A stretch of 64,000 nucleotides of DNA from Rhodoferax sp. (GTDB taxonomy: Bacteria > Pseudomonadota > Gammaproteobacteria > Burkholderiales > Burkholderiaceae_C). The stretch spans positions 60,716-124,715 of the forward strand of contig JAUXOA010000109.1 in the NCBI GenBank assembly GCA_030682475.1. The letters are read 5' to 3'. Of the stretch, positions 7,566 to 16,809 are shown piece by piece. The notes below the pieces were generated by a model. The model saw nothing but the letters and a program-made list of their open reading frames with translations. It was not told the DNA's origin and searched no databases. How positions within the stretch are numbered: the first letter of the stretch is position 1; the number at the start of each line of letters is the position of its first letter. The translations under genes were made by a program, and so were the position numbers.

Positions 7566-10500
7566 ATGATCAACAAGAGAACAGCCAAGGCAGTGCCGAC
7601 ACCGGTCAAAGGTGACGCGCCCGCTACACCTGAACCCACCGCAGCCAGGTTCCCCATCGTCGGCATCGGCGCCTCAGCCGGCGGGCTGGCGGCGTTTGAG
7701 GCTTTCTTTTCCGGCATGCCCGTCGACGCCGACCCCGGCATGGCGTTTGTGCTGGTACAGCATCTGGCGCCCGACCATGAGAGCATTCTGACCGACCTGA
7801 TCCGACGCTACACCCGGATGCAGGTGTTCGAGGTTGAGGACGGCATGCGGGTGCAAATTAACTGCGCCTACATCATTCCACCCAATCGTGACATGGCGTT
7901 TCTGAACGGTACGCTGCAACTGCTGGAGCCGGCTGCGCCGCGCGGTCAGCGCCTGCCGATTGACTTCTTCTTTCGCTCCCTGGCACAGGACCAGCGCGAG
8001 CGGGCGATCGGCATCGTGCTGTCGGGCACCGGCAGCGACGGCACGCAGGGCGTGCGGGCGATCAAGGGGGAAGGTGGCATGGTGATGGCACAAAATCCCG
8101 CTTCCACCGAGTTCGACGGTATGTCGCGCAGTGCCATCGCCACCGGCCTGGTCGACTATGAGCTGCCACCAGCCGAGATGCCAGAGCAGCTCATGGCCTA
8201 CGTGGCCCATGCTTTTGGCAACCCGCCCCGGCGCGTAAGCGCCTCGGCGCCGCACACCGAGAACTCGCTGAAGAAGATATTTGTCCTGTTGCGCGCCCAG
8301 ACCAGCCACGATTTTTCCCAGTACAAGCCGAGCACGATTTACCGCCGCATCGAGCGGCGCATGGCGGTGCACCAGATTGACGCCATCGACGGCTACGTCA
8401 AATACCTGCAGCAGACGCCGGCCGAGGTGGAATCGCTGTTTCGCGACCTGCTCATCGGTGTCACCAACTTCTTTCGCGATCCGGAGGCCTTTGCGGTGCT
8501 TGAGCAACAGATCATCCCCAAGCTGTTTGCCAACAAGCCGGTGGGTGCCACGGTGCGCATCTGGTCAACCGGGTGTTCCACCGGCGAGGAGGCCTATTCC
8601 ATTGCCATCCTGCTGCAAGAGCGGGTGGAAGCACTCAAGCAAAGCTACAAGGTGCAAGTCTTTGCCACCGACATTGACAACCAGGCGATTGCGACCGCTC
8701 GCGCCGGACTCTATCCCGCCAGCATTGCCAACGACATTTCGCCCGAGCGATTGGCGCGCTTTTTCACCGCCGAGCCCGATGGCAGCTCTTACCGGGTGCA
8801 AAAGGGCATCCGCGACATGCTGGTTTTTTCCGAGCAGGACGTGATCAAGGACCCGCCCTTTTCCAAACTCGACCTGATCTGCTGTCGCAACCTGCTGATC
8901 TACATAGACTCGGACTTGCAAAAAAAGCTCATTTCACTGTTCCACTACGCACTGTGCCCCGGCGGCATGCTGTTCCTGGGGACCTCGGAGACCGTGGGCG
9001 AGTTTGGCGATCTGTTTGCCGTGCTGGACCGAAAGTCCAAGCTGTACCAGCGCCGAGAGGATTTTCAAGGCGCGCAGCGCGCGGCGCTGGGCCGCTTTCT
9101 CCCGCCCAAGCGCGCCAACACGCGGACCGATGCCGAGCACTCGCAGTCCACCACCAAGGCGGCCGGTCTGGTGAAACTGCCTCTGCGCGAATTGACCGAA
9201 CAGGCGCTGCTGCAGCAGGTCACTGCGGCCGGTGTACTGGTTAACGGTCAGGGCAACATCCTCTACCTGCACGGCCGGACCGGGATTTTCCTGGAACCGG
9301 CCCCGGGTGAGGCCGGTATCAACAACATTTTGAAAATGGCGCGCGACGGACTGCGCCGCGAATTGACCACCGCCCTGCATAAAGCGGCGGGCAGCAAAGA
9401 GGTGATGCGTTGCAATAACCTGCGCGTCAAAACCAACGGCCACTTCACCCAGGTCAACCTCACCGTATGCCCGGTGGCGCCAGGCCCGGCCGCAGCACTT
9501 GAGTCGCCCCTGTATCTGGTGATGCTGGAGCAGGCGCCTGTCCTTGACCCCGCTTCGGAGCGCCTGACCCCGCTGCCCCCGGCCGACCACGACGGCAAGG
9601 ACGCCAATGCGCAGATTGCCGAGCTCACGGAAGAACTGCAGGCCAAAGAGGAACACCTGCACGCCGCTAATGAGGAACTGGAAACAACCAACGAAGAGCT
9701 CAAGTCTTCGAACGAGGAGATGCAGTCCGTCAACGAAGAGTTGCAGTCCACGAACGAAGAACTTGAGACCTCCAAAGAAGAGCTGCAATCGATCAATGAG
9801 GAGTTGGCCACGGTCAACACCGAGCTGCAAACCAAGGTGACGGATCTGTCGCGGGTCAACAACGACATGAACAATCTGCTGGCCGGCACCGGCATTGGCA
9901 CGGTCTTCGTGGACCATAACCTGCGCATCCTGCGCTATACCCCGGCCGCGATCCAGATCATCAACCTGATCCTGAGCGACGTAGGGCGGCCGGTGGCCCA
10001 CATTGTCTCCAACCTGGTCGGCTACGACAGCCTGGTGGCAGATGCGCAGGCAGTGCTCAAGACACTGGTACCCAAAGAGGTGGACGTGCAGACGGCCGAG
10101 GGCAAGTGCTACACCATGCGCATCTTGCCGTACCGCACGCTGGACAACGTGATCGAGGGCGCCGTTATTACCTTTATTGACATCTCGGAGATGGTGCACA
10201 CGCGCGAATCGCTGCGCAAAGCCAATGAGCTGATGCGTCTGGCGGTGGTGGTGCGCGATGCGTTTGACGCCATCACCGTACAGGACCTCGATGGCCGCAT
10301 CCTGGCCTGGAACCCGGGCGCGGTCAGGATGTACGGCTGGAGTGAGGCGCAGGCGCTGTTGATGAACGTGCGCGACCGTATTCCACCGGGACTGCAAAAA
10401 GAGGCTTTGGCCAGGGTGCACCAGCTCAGCCAGGAGGAAACTCTGGAAGCTTACCAAACTCAACGCCTGGCCAAAGACGGCTCGGTCGTCGAGGTCTCAT

Positions 10501-10619
10501 TGATATCCACCGCCTTATTCAATGAGGCAGGCCAGATGTATGCTATTGCAACCACCGAGCGGACAAAAAAAATCCAAGCTCGCGCAACCAGTGGGGGTGC
10601 AAATGAAGAAAACGGATAA
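7566..10619 (+). CDS. CheB-CheR-PAS fusion signalling protein
   Basis: 1017 residues. Residues about 30-220 form a CheB methylesterase domain with catalytic residues Ser38 (GIGASAGG), His66 and Asp158 (GTGSDGTQG); no receiver domain precedes it. Residues about 235-505 are a CheR SAM methyltransferase (WSTGCSTGEEAYSIA, FATDIDNQAI, CRNLLIYID). Residues about 680-760 are a long coiled coil of repeated NEEL-type heptads, followed by two PAS domains (about 770-880 and 890-1000). Such fusions combine methylation and demethylation enzymes with sensing; targets are unknown. The kinase gene starts inside its last codons (17-bp overlap), so they probably form one signalling unit. No chemoreceptor genes are nearby. 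Confidence 0.9.
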   Translation: MINKRTAKAVPTPVKGDAPATPEPTAARFPIVGIGASAGGLAAFEAFFSGMPVDADPGMAFVLVQHLAPDHESILTDLIRRYTRMQVFEVEDGMRVQINCAYIIPPNRDMAFLNGTLQLLEPAAPRGQRLPIDFFFRSLAQDQRERAIGIVLSGTGSDGTQGVRAIKGEGGMVMAQNPASTEFDGMSRSAIATGLVDYELPPAEMPEQLMAYVAHAFGNPPRRVSASAPHTENSLKKIFVLLRAQTSHDFSQYKPSTIYRRIERRMAVHQIDAIDGYVKYLQQTPAEVESLFRDLLIGVTNFFRDPEAFAVLEQQIIPKLFANKPVGATVRIWSTGCSTGEEAYSIAILLQERVEALKQSYKVQVFATDIDNQAIATARAGLYPASIANDISPERLARFFTAEPDGSSYRVQKGIRDMLVFSEQDVIKDPPFSKLDLICCRNLLIYIDSDLQKKLISLFHYALCPGGMLFLGTSETVGEFGDLFAVLDRKSKLYQRREDFQGAQRAALGRFLPPKRANTRTDAEHSQSTTKAAGLVKLPLRELTEQALLQQVTAAGVLVNGQGNILYLHGRTGIFLEPAPGEAGINNILKMARDGLRRELTTALHKAAGSKEVMRCNNLRVKTNGHFTQVNLTVCPVAPGPAAALESPLYLVMLEQAPVLDPASERLTPLPPADHDGKDANAQIAELTEELQAKEEHLHAANEELETTNEELKSSNEEMQSVNEELQSTNEELETSKEELQSINEELATVNTELQTKVTDLSRVNNDMNNLLAGTGIGTVFVDHNLRILRYTPAAIQIINLILSDVGRPVAHIVSNLVGYDSLVADAQAVLKTLVPKEVDVQTAEGKCYTMRILPYRTLDNVIEGAVITFIDISEMVHTRESLRKANELMRLAVVVRDAFDAITVQDLDGRILAWNPGAVRMYGWSEAQALLMNVRDRIPPGLQKEALARVHQLSQEETLEAYQTQRLAKDGSVVEVSLISTALFNEAGQMYAIATTERTKKIQARATSGGANEENG

Positions 10620-12807
10620 GCATAGCGGAAAAGCTGCCTCTGCTGCCGATGGCGAGCAGGTGTTGCGTCGACGGGCCGAAGAAATGGTTCGGGACAAAGA
10701 GACCCTGTCGCCCGCAGCACTCCAGACCCTGTCCCCCGAGGCGATGCGCCAGGCGCTGCACGAACTGCGGGTTTATCAGATTGAGCTGGAGCTACAGAAC
10801 GAGGAATTGCGTCGGGTGCAACTAGAACTCGATGCCGAACGGGCCCGCTATTTCGACCTCTATGACCTGGCGCCGGTGGGCTATTGCACGCTGAGCGAGC
10901 AGGGTCTGATCCTGGAGACCAATTTCACCGCGGCCACCCTGCTGGGCGTGGCCCGCAGCGAGCTGGTCAAGCGACCGATCAACCACTTCATCATCAAATC
11001 GGACCAGGATATCTACTACCTGTGCCGCAAACGGCTGCTGGAGTCCGGCCAGGCGCAGTCGTGCGAGCTGCGGATGGCGAGGAAGAATGGTACGCCGTTC
11101 TGGGCGCATCTGGCCGCCACCGCCGTGCCGGGCGCCGACGGCGCGCCGGCTGTGCGCTTGGTGTTGGCCGATGTCACCGATCACACCCTGCTGGAACTGG
11201 CCATGCAGGAAAGCGAGAAACGATTTCGCACCCTGATCGAAGGTACATCCGAACCCATTGCCGTTCATTGCGACGAGAAAATAATTTATGTCAACCCGGC
11301 CGCCGTCAAGCTGTTTGGCGCACGCACGGCGCAAGAGCTGCTAGCGCAGCCGATCCGTGATCTGGTACACCCGGACTTTCATGACGCCGTGCTGGCGCGA
11401 GCCAAGATCATGACGCGCCATGGCGGCAGCACGCCGATGGTCGAGGAACGCTTTCTCAAGCTCGATGGAACCTCCCTTGACGTGGAAGTCCAGAATACGG
11501 CGATTGTCTACGATGGCAAACCGGCGATTCAAGTGGCCATGCACGACATCACGGAGCGCAAACGCCTGGGCCAGGCCCTGCAGGAAAAGAACGTCGAGCT
11601 CGTGAGTGCCAGGCAAGTGGCGGAAAAGGCCAACCTCGCCAAATCAGAGTTTCTGTCGAGCATGAGCCATGAACTGCGCTCCCCGCTCAATGCGATCCTG
11701 GGCTTCGCCCAACTGCTGGAGTCGGGCACGCCCGGGCCAACTGCTGTTCAAAAGGGGCGGATCGAACAGATCCTCCAGGCCGGCTGGTACTTGCTGGAAT
11801 TGATCAACGAAATTCTCGATCTCGCCTTGATCGAATCGGGCAAGCTGTCCTTGTCGATGGAGCCCATGTCGCTGCCCGATGTGCTGCTCGATTGCCAAAC
11901 GATGATTGAGGCGCAGGCGCAAAAAAAAGGCATTCGCCTGACCTTTGCGCAGTTCGATCGTCCCGTCTTTGTCGATGCCGACCGGACCCGCGTGAAGCAG
12001 GTGCTGATCAACCTGCTTTCCAATGCCATCAAATACAACCGCACGGGCGGCACGGTCGAAGTGACCTGCAATGCAAGCGCAGGGCGGCGCCTGCGCATCA
12101 GCGTGCAGGATACGGGCGAGGGCCTGTCGCCAGAAAAATTGGCCCAACTGTTTCAGTCGTTCAATCGCCTCGGGCAAGAGACCAGCGCCGAGCCCGGCAC
12201 CGGCATCGGCCTGGTGATGAGCAAACGGCTGGTTGAATTGATGGGGGGCGAAATAGGCACGCAAAGTACCGTCGGCAAGGGCAGTGCGTTCTGGATTGAG
12301 CTGAACCTGGCGGCCGCACCCGAGCTTGCCACAGGCGCCGCGCTTTTGATGGCGCTGGCGCCTGCGCAGGCCGCGCCCGCGCCCGCGCCCGCTGACGCGC
12401 CGCGCGCCGTGTTGTATGTTGAAGACAACCGGGCCAACCTGGAGTTGGTCGAACAACTCATCGCGCGTCGTCCCGATCTGCGCATGCTGAGTGCCGAAGA
12501 TGCCATGCGCGGCATCGCGCTGGCGCGTAGTCATCAGCCGACCTTGATTCTGATGGACATCAATCTGCCGGGCATCAGCGGGTTCCAGGCGCTGCAGATG
12601 CTGCGTGACGATCCCTTGACCGCGCATATCCCGGTGCTGGCCCTCAGTGCCAATGCCATGCAACGCGACATCGAACAAGGCCTGGCGGCGGGCTTCTGGC
12701 GCTATCTCACCAAGCCCATCAAAGTCGGCGAGTTCATGGAGTCGCTCGACTGGGCGCTGGCGCTTGCACCGGCCAGTGCCCAGGGTCACGGTGAAAGTTC
12801 CAGTTGA
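10603..12807 (+). CDS. PAS sensor histidine kinase with C-terminal receiver
   Basis: 734 residues from ATG 10603, which overlaps the end of the preceding gene and follows a GGGGG-type Shine-Dalgarno stretch. Order: short coiled coil (about 15-80), two PAS domains (about 85-190 and 205-320), HisKA with phosphoacceptor His356 (MSHELRSPLNAILGF), HATPase_c (NLLSNAIKYN, DTGEGLSP, GTGIGL) and a REC domain with Asp652 (LILMDINLPG) and the late lysine in LTKPI. There are no membrane segments, so it is a cytoplasmic hybrid kinase. An Ala-Pro-rich linker near 590-605 joins kinase and receiver. Cognate output is not evident; an EAL-type gene immediately downstream is broken. Confidence 0.9.
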   Translation: MKKTDKHSGKAASAADGEQVLRRRAEEMVRDKETLSPAALQTLSPEAMRQALHELRVYQIELELQNEELRRVQLELDAERARYFDLYDLAPVGYCTLSEQGLILETNFTAATLLGVARSELVKRPINHFIIKSDQDIYYLCRKRLLESGQAQSCELRMARKNGTPFWAHLAATAVPGADGAPAVRLVLADVTDHTLLELAMQESEKRFRTLIEGTSEPIAVHCDEKIIYVNPAAVKLFGARTAQELLAQPIRDLVHPDFHDAVLARAKIMTRHGGSTPMVEERFLKLDGTSLDVEVQNTAIVYDGKPAIQVAMHDITERKRLGQALQEKNVELVSARQVAEKANLAKSEFLSSMSHELRSPLNAILGFAQLLESGTPGPTAVQKGRIEQILQAGWYLLELINEILDLALIESGKLSLSMEPMSLPDVLLDCQTMIEAQAQKKGIRLTFAQFDRPVFVDADRTRVKQVLINLLSNAIKYNRTGGTVEVTCNASAGRRLRISVQDTGEGLSPEKLAQLFQSFNRLGQETSAEPGTGIGLVMSKRLVELMGGEIGTQSTVGKGSAFWIELNLAAAPELATGAALLMALAPAQAAPAPAPADAPRAVLYVEDNRANLELVEQLIARRPDLRMLSAEDAMRGIALARSHQPTLILMDINLPGISGFQALQMLRDDPLTAHIPVLALSANAMQRDIEQGLAAGFWRYLTKPIKVGEFMESLDWALALAPASAQGHGESSS

Positions 12808-12856
12808 CCCGTGTGTACAGCTTGATCGTCCCCCGTTGGAACTGGTGTAACCACAA

Positions 12857-13172
12857 ATGAACCCGTCTACTTCTCCCTGGCGCTCACTCAGCACGCGGGT
12901 GACCCTGTTCGCACTGGCTGTCTTCTTGACCAGCCGGTGGTCGCTGTCGTTCTACGCCAGCCGCAGGTTGCGCCAATGATGGCGTGATCGCCAGAACCAT
13001 TGTGGCGCTGGGCCACAGTCTGGGCCTGACCGTCATTGCCGAGGGTGTGGAAACTGAGGCGCAGCGCGATCGTTTGCTCAGCATCAGTTGTGACGTTTTT
13101 CAGGGCTACTACTTCGGACGTCCAGGCGCGCCGGACCAGCTGACTGTAGGCGTGAACAAAATAAATCTCTAG
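12857..13172 (+). pseudogene. Remnant of a membrane-anchored GGDEF/EAL-type protein
   Basis: ATG 12857 opens a 40-codon frame (MNPSTSPWRSLSTRVTLFAL then a hydrophobic segment) ending at a stop near 12977, resembling the N-terminus of a membrane-bound sensor. At 12975, in another frame, the C-terminus of an EAL phosphodiesterase domain begins: IARTIVALGHSLGLTVIAEG, a V-E-T-E-A-Q-R segment, then CDVFQGYYFGRP. The middle of the gene, including the EAL motif itself and any GGDEF/PAS region, is missing, so this looks like an internal deletion that also broke the frame. Catalytic activity is not expected. Confidence 0.75.
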
Positions 13173-13260
13173 CCGCCAGGGTTATTTGCGGAAATGCGGG
13201 CCGTGCAAGCGGCAAAATGCGCTCAGTGCTGTCTCAACCCTGTTCGAAAAGGATGTCCCC

Positions 13261-14112
13261 ATGAATCTATCCTTGGCCGTACCCACTCCGCTTCAGTACT
13301 TTGCCTCCCTGGTGCAAAGTGATGCTGACTTCCCGCTGCTGGAGGCTGCTATCAGCCTGGCGCAGGATGAATACCCTGCTCTGGATGTCGGGCAGGTGCT
13401 CGGTGAAGTTGATCAATTGCTCGCCAGATTGCGTCGCCGCATTCCGGCCGATGCCGGACCGCTGCAGAAGCTGCGCGCCGTGAACCAGTTTTTCTATCGC
13501 GATTTAGGTTTTGCCGGCAACGTTAACCATTATCACGACCCCGACAACAGCTATGTCAGCGTCATCTTGCATACCCGGCGTGCGATCCCGATTTCGCTGG
13601 CGGTGCTCTGGCTGGAACTTGCGCAAGGTCTGGGGCTGGCGGCGCGCGGTGTCGGGTTTCCGGGCCACTTCATGCTCAAAGTCAATCTGCCCAATGGGCA
13701 GGTGGTGATTGATCCGCTGGACGGCCAGTCGCTCAGCCGGGAAGAGTTGGCCGAGCGTCTGGAGCCCTACCGGCGCCGCAGTGGCTTGGTGGATGAATTC
13801 GAAGTACCGCTGGGGCTTTATCTGCAGGTGGCACCGCCGCGAGACATCATGGCGCGGATGTTGCGCAACCTGAAGGAAATCCACAACGCCCAAGAAGACT
13901 GGCCGCGATTGATCGCAGTGCAGAACCGGCTGATTGTGCTGCTGCCGCAAGCCTGGACCGAGTACCGCGACCGGGGTCTGGCCCATGCCGAAGCGGGACA
14001 CTCCGCGCGGGCGCTGCAAGACCTTGAGACTTACCTTTTCAATGCGCAGGAAGGCCTGGACCTGGACGCCATCGCCCAGCGAACGGTTGAATTGAAACGG
14101 GCCAAAAGTTGA
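13261..14112 (+). CDS. SirB1-family protein (transglutaminase-like fold plus TPR)
   Basis: 283 residues from ATG 13261 (MNLSLAVPTPLQYF). It matches the SirB1 family: an N-terminal helical part, a transglutaminase-like core with DPDNSYVSVILHTRRAIPIS and GVGFPGHFMLKV (His in the GHF position), then C-terminal TPR-like helices after about residue 190. Family members are cytoplasmic and widespread in Proteobacteria, but the biochemical role is unclear. A frame extension back to 13186 is open but unsupported. It stands alone on the plus strand, with the toxin gene converging on it. Confidence 0.8.
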   Translation: MNLSLAVPTPLQYFASLVQSDADFPLLEAAISLAQDEYPALDVGQVLGEVDQLLARLRRRIPADAGPLQKLRAVNQFFYRDLGFAGNVNHYHDPDNSYVSVILHTRRAIPISLAVLWLELAQGLGLAARGVGFPGHFMLKVNLPNGQVVIDPLDGQSLSREELAERLEPYRRRSGLVDEFEVPLGLYLQVAPPRDIMARMLRNLKEIHNAQEDWPRLIAVQNRLIVLLPQAWTEYRDRGLAHAEAGHSARALQDLETYLFNAQEGLDLDAIAQRTVELKRAKS

Positions 14113-14140
14113 TGAACGGCGGCCTCGCTTGTCAAGCTTG

Positions 14141-14488
14141 TCAGCGCGCTGTGATCGCTTCCAGCTTGGCCAAACACTCCTCAAGTACATCGATCGGAAC
14201 CGCTTCAATACGCTTCGCATCTCGCGCCGCCAGATCAAGCACTCGGCACTGGCTGACGACGACGGCACCTTGCGTCGCCGTGCCGCAGCCCATCAGTGTG
14301 ACAGCCCATCCCGCCACACGCTCAAAATTCCCACCTTGGGTGATGGGGGCAACCAGTGCGAGCCCACCCTGGTTGAAATCCTGATTCGACAAGACCAGCA
14401 CCGGTGGCGTGCCCCGCATTTCGTTCCCCGCAGTCGGGTCCAGTGTGATGAGTACTATGTCGCCCTGCTGGGTACTTGTTCGGCGCAT
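14141..14488 (-). CDS. MazF/PemK-family toxin-like protein
   Basis: 115 residues from ATG 14488-14486 (MRRTSTQQGDIVLITLDPTA). It has the MazF/PemK fold signatures: GDIV near the start, DPTAGNEMRGTPPVLVLSN and a central beta-rich core with APITQGG. Family members are ribosome-independent mRNA endonucleases. The start codon shares its A with the TGA of the upstream gene (TGATG), so translation is probably coupled. The upstream gene is not an antitoxin and no short antitoxin-like frame is visible next to it, which is unusual. Confidence 0.75.
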   Translation of the reverse strand: MRRTSTQQGDIVLITLDPTAGNEMRGTPPVLVLSNQDFNQGGLALVAPITQGGNFERVAGWAVTLMGCGTATQGAVVVSQCRVLDLAARDAKRIEAVPIDVLEECLAKLEAITAR

Positions 14489-15174
14489 CAAAGCGCCTCG
14501 TTGCCCACGGGCCGCATCTGCTCCCACGCCACCAGGTCGGCAGGCATGGGGGCTTTGGGCTTGCACTGTGCGTTGAGTTCAGCCGCTGTGTATCTGCGGT
14601 GTTCACGCTGCGGGCGCAGCAGCAGGTTGCCATCTTCCGGCGAAACGCCCAACGCCACCAGAAAGCGCGCCACCATGTTATAGGTGGCGATGGCACTGGT
14701 CAGCTCGACCAGTTGCGTGGTGTCAAAGTGCCGACGCAGTGCATCAAACACGGCATCGCTGACCCTCACGTCCAGCGTCATCTGTGCGGCGTACTGGATC
14801 ACCAATTGTTCGACCTCGCCGAGATCCGGATGGGCGGTTGATACACGCGCATCGGCTTGCACCAGAACATTCAGGGCATCAAGCTCCTTCTGCTGGCCAC
14901 CGGCTGCCAGAAAGTCAGGCGCGTGGTGCTGGTACTCATAGGTGGCGCCGGTCAGCAGCGCCACGGTGCAAATACCCAGCTCGCGCAGCTTGCGGCTGGT
15001 CGGCAGTCCGGTGCGCACCGCCCCCAGATAAACGTTCCAGGCGCGCGCCAGCGGCTCGCTCCAGAGCAGGGCCTTGTCCAGGTTGATGAGGGTGCCGCCC
15101 CGGCGCGCCAGAATGGCGTCCACCAGCTCTTGCGGTTGGGCTTTGAGGGCGGGACTCCAATCGGGAATGCGCAT
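14488..15174 (-). CDS. Carboxymuconolactone decarboxylase/AhpD-like protein
   Basis: 228 residues, mostly helical. The pattern RTGLPTSRKLRELGICTVAL followed by EYQHHAPDFLAAGG resembles the carboxymuconolactone decarboxylase/AhpD fold, but the CxxC redox pair of AhpD is not present, so it is closer to the CMD-like group without a known reaction. It starts at ATG 15174-15172 and ends overlapping the MazF-like toxin start. Substrate unknown. Confidence 0.65.
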   Translation of the reverse strand: MRIPDWSPALKAQPQELVDAILARRGGTLINLDKALLWSEPLARAWNVYLGAVRTGLPTSRKLRELGICTVALLTGATYEYQHHAPDFLAAGGQQKELDALNVLVQADARVSTAHPDLGEVEQLVIQYAAQMTLDVRVSDAVFDALRRHFDTTQLVELTSAIATYNMVARFLVALGVSPEDGNLLLRPQREHRRYTAAELNAQCKPKAPMPADLVAWEQMRPVGNEAL

Positions 15175-15317
15175 GGTTGACTTTCTGATGTTCGGTGAAG
15201 AGGAGGAGGGCGAGGGCGAGCGGGCAAGGCACAGCCTCAGCGGATAATGCCCAGATACTAATCCGATTTACCAAAATGCAGGGTGCGAGTCAAGCCCGCA
15301 ATGACAGGATTGTCCCA

Positions 15318-16676
15318 ATGAACCTCTACACCAAACTCCAGCAACGCGCGGCCGACAAAAAACCGATTCGCATCGGCCTGATCGGCGCCGGCAAATTCGG
15401 TTCCATGTACCTGGCGCAGGTTCCGAGAACACCGGGCGTGCATCTGGTGGCGATTGCCGATCTGTCACCCGACGCGGCTAGAGCCAACCTCGCGCGTGTC
15501 GGATGGAAACCGGAGCTGACCCAGGCGGAGTCTGCGCAGGAAGCTATCAGAACAGGATCAACCTGGATCACCGACGACTGGCAGGCGGTGGCCACGCACC
15601 CGCAAATCGACATCATTGTGGAATGCACCGGTAACCCGGTGGCGGCGGTGGCGCACTGCCTGCAAGCTTTTGCGCACGGCAAACATGTGGTCAACGTCAC
15701 GGTGGAAGCCGACGCCTTTTGTGGGCCGCTGCTGGCGCGCAAAGCGCTTGCTGCCGGTGTGGTTTATTCGCTGGCTTTCGGCGACCAGCCGGCCTTGATC
15801 TGTGATCTGGTGGACTGGGCGCGCACCTGCGGTTTTCCGGTGGTGGCGGCCGGCCGCGGCCACAAATGGTTGCCGCATTTTTCAGAATCCACACCTGAGA
15901 CGGTCTGGGGAAATTACGGTCTGACCCCGGAGCAGGCCCTGCGCGGCGGCCTGAATCCAAAAATGTTCAACAGCTTTCTCGATGGTTCCAAACCCTCCAT
16001 CGAATGTACCGCCGTGGCCAACGCCACCGGCCTGAGCGTGCCCAGCAATGGCCTGCTGTATCCGCCGGCCAGTGTGGAAGACATTCCTTTTGTGACACGA
16101 CCTATTCAAGAGGGCGGCGTGCTGGAGCGCAAAGGCATGGTCGAAGTGATCTCTTCGCTCGAAGCCAATGGCCGCAAGATTCCTTACGACATCCGCATGG
16201 GGGTCTGGGTCACGGTAGAAGCCGAAACCGACTACATCAAGAACTGCTTTGAAGAATACAACGCGCACACCGACCCGAGCGGACGTTATTTCACCTTGTA
16301 CAAACGCTGGCACCTGATCGGGCTGGAAGTCGGCGTGTCGGTCGCCAGCGTCGCGCTGCGCGGCGAGCCCACCGGTGTGGCGACCTGCTGGAACGCCGAC
16401 GTGGTGGCTACCGCCAAACGCGACCTCCAACCCGGTGACATGCTCGACGGTGAAGGCGGCTACACAGTCTGGGGCAAGCTGTTGCCGGCCGACACATCGC
16501 TAAAAATGGGTGGTCTGCCGCTGGGGTTAGCGCACCAGGTCAAAGTCGTGCGGGCCGTCAAAAAAGGCCAGAGTTTGAGCTGGGCTGATGTGGCAATGGA
16601 CACTTCCACCCCCGCGTACAAGGTGCGCCATGAGATGGAAAGCATGTTCGCACCGGCCATGAAGAAAACTGCCTGA
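15318..16676 (+). CDS. NAD(P)-dependent oxidoreductase with SAF domain
   Basis: 452 residues from ATG 15318 (MNLYTKLQQRAADKKPIRIG). A Rossmann fold with IGLIGAGKFGSMYL near residues 19-32 and a homoserine-dehydrogenase-like middle region is followed by a SAF domain (about 355-430, with KRDLQPGDMLDGEGGYTVWG). Proteins of this architecture occur in sugar-acid and polyol catabolism and are often labelled homoserine-dehydrogenase-like, but the true substrate is unknown. It is a single gene with no pathway neighbours. An open extension to 15195 lacks family support. Confidence 0.75.
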   Translation: MNLYTKLQQRAADKKPIRIGLIGAGKFGSMYLAQVPRTPGVHLVAIADLSPDAARANLARVGWKPELTQAESAQEAIRTGSTWITDDWQAVATHPQIDIIVECTGNPVAAVAHCLQAFAHGKHVVNVTVEADAFCGPLLARKALAAGVVYSLAFGDQPALICDLVDWARTCGFPVVAAGRGHKWLPHFSESTPETVWGNYGLTPEQALRGGLNPKMFNSFLDGSKPSIECTAVANATGLSVPSNGLLYPPASVEDIPFVTRPIQEGGVLERKGMVEVISSLEANGRKIPYDIRMGVWVTVEAETDYIKNCFEEYNAHTDPSGRYFTLYKRWHLIGLEVGVSVASVALRGEPTGVATCWNADVVATAKRDLQPGDMLDGEGGYTVWGKLLPADTSLKMGGLPLGLAHQVKVVRAVKKGQSLSWADVAMDTSTPAYKVRHEMESMFAPAMKKTA

Positions 16677-16809
16677 CAGCCTTCTCGCGCTAAGCGCGTC
16701 ATCATGGTGGCAGAGCGATGCCGGATTTGGACCACTCGGCCTTGTTTGTGGAACAGGCTAGCCGCAGCCACATGAGCTGCATCAGTGTAAACCATTGCGC
16801 TAGACGCTA

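Noticed and set aside
8934..10463. 509-codon open frame on the minus strand
   Set aside because: Antisense to the CheR/coiled-coil/PAS part of the fusion protein; the repeated VDGL/LFV pattern is just the mirror of the NEEL heptads.
7566..12807. A chemotaxis operon
   Set aside because: No cheA, cheW, cheY or receptor genes are present; only the fused CheB-CheR and a PAS kinase, so a standard chemotaxis system is not supported.
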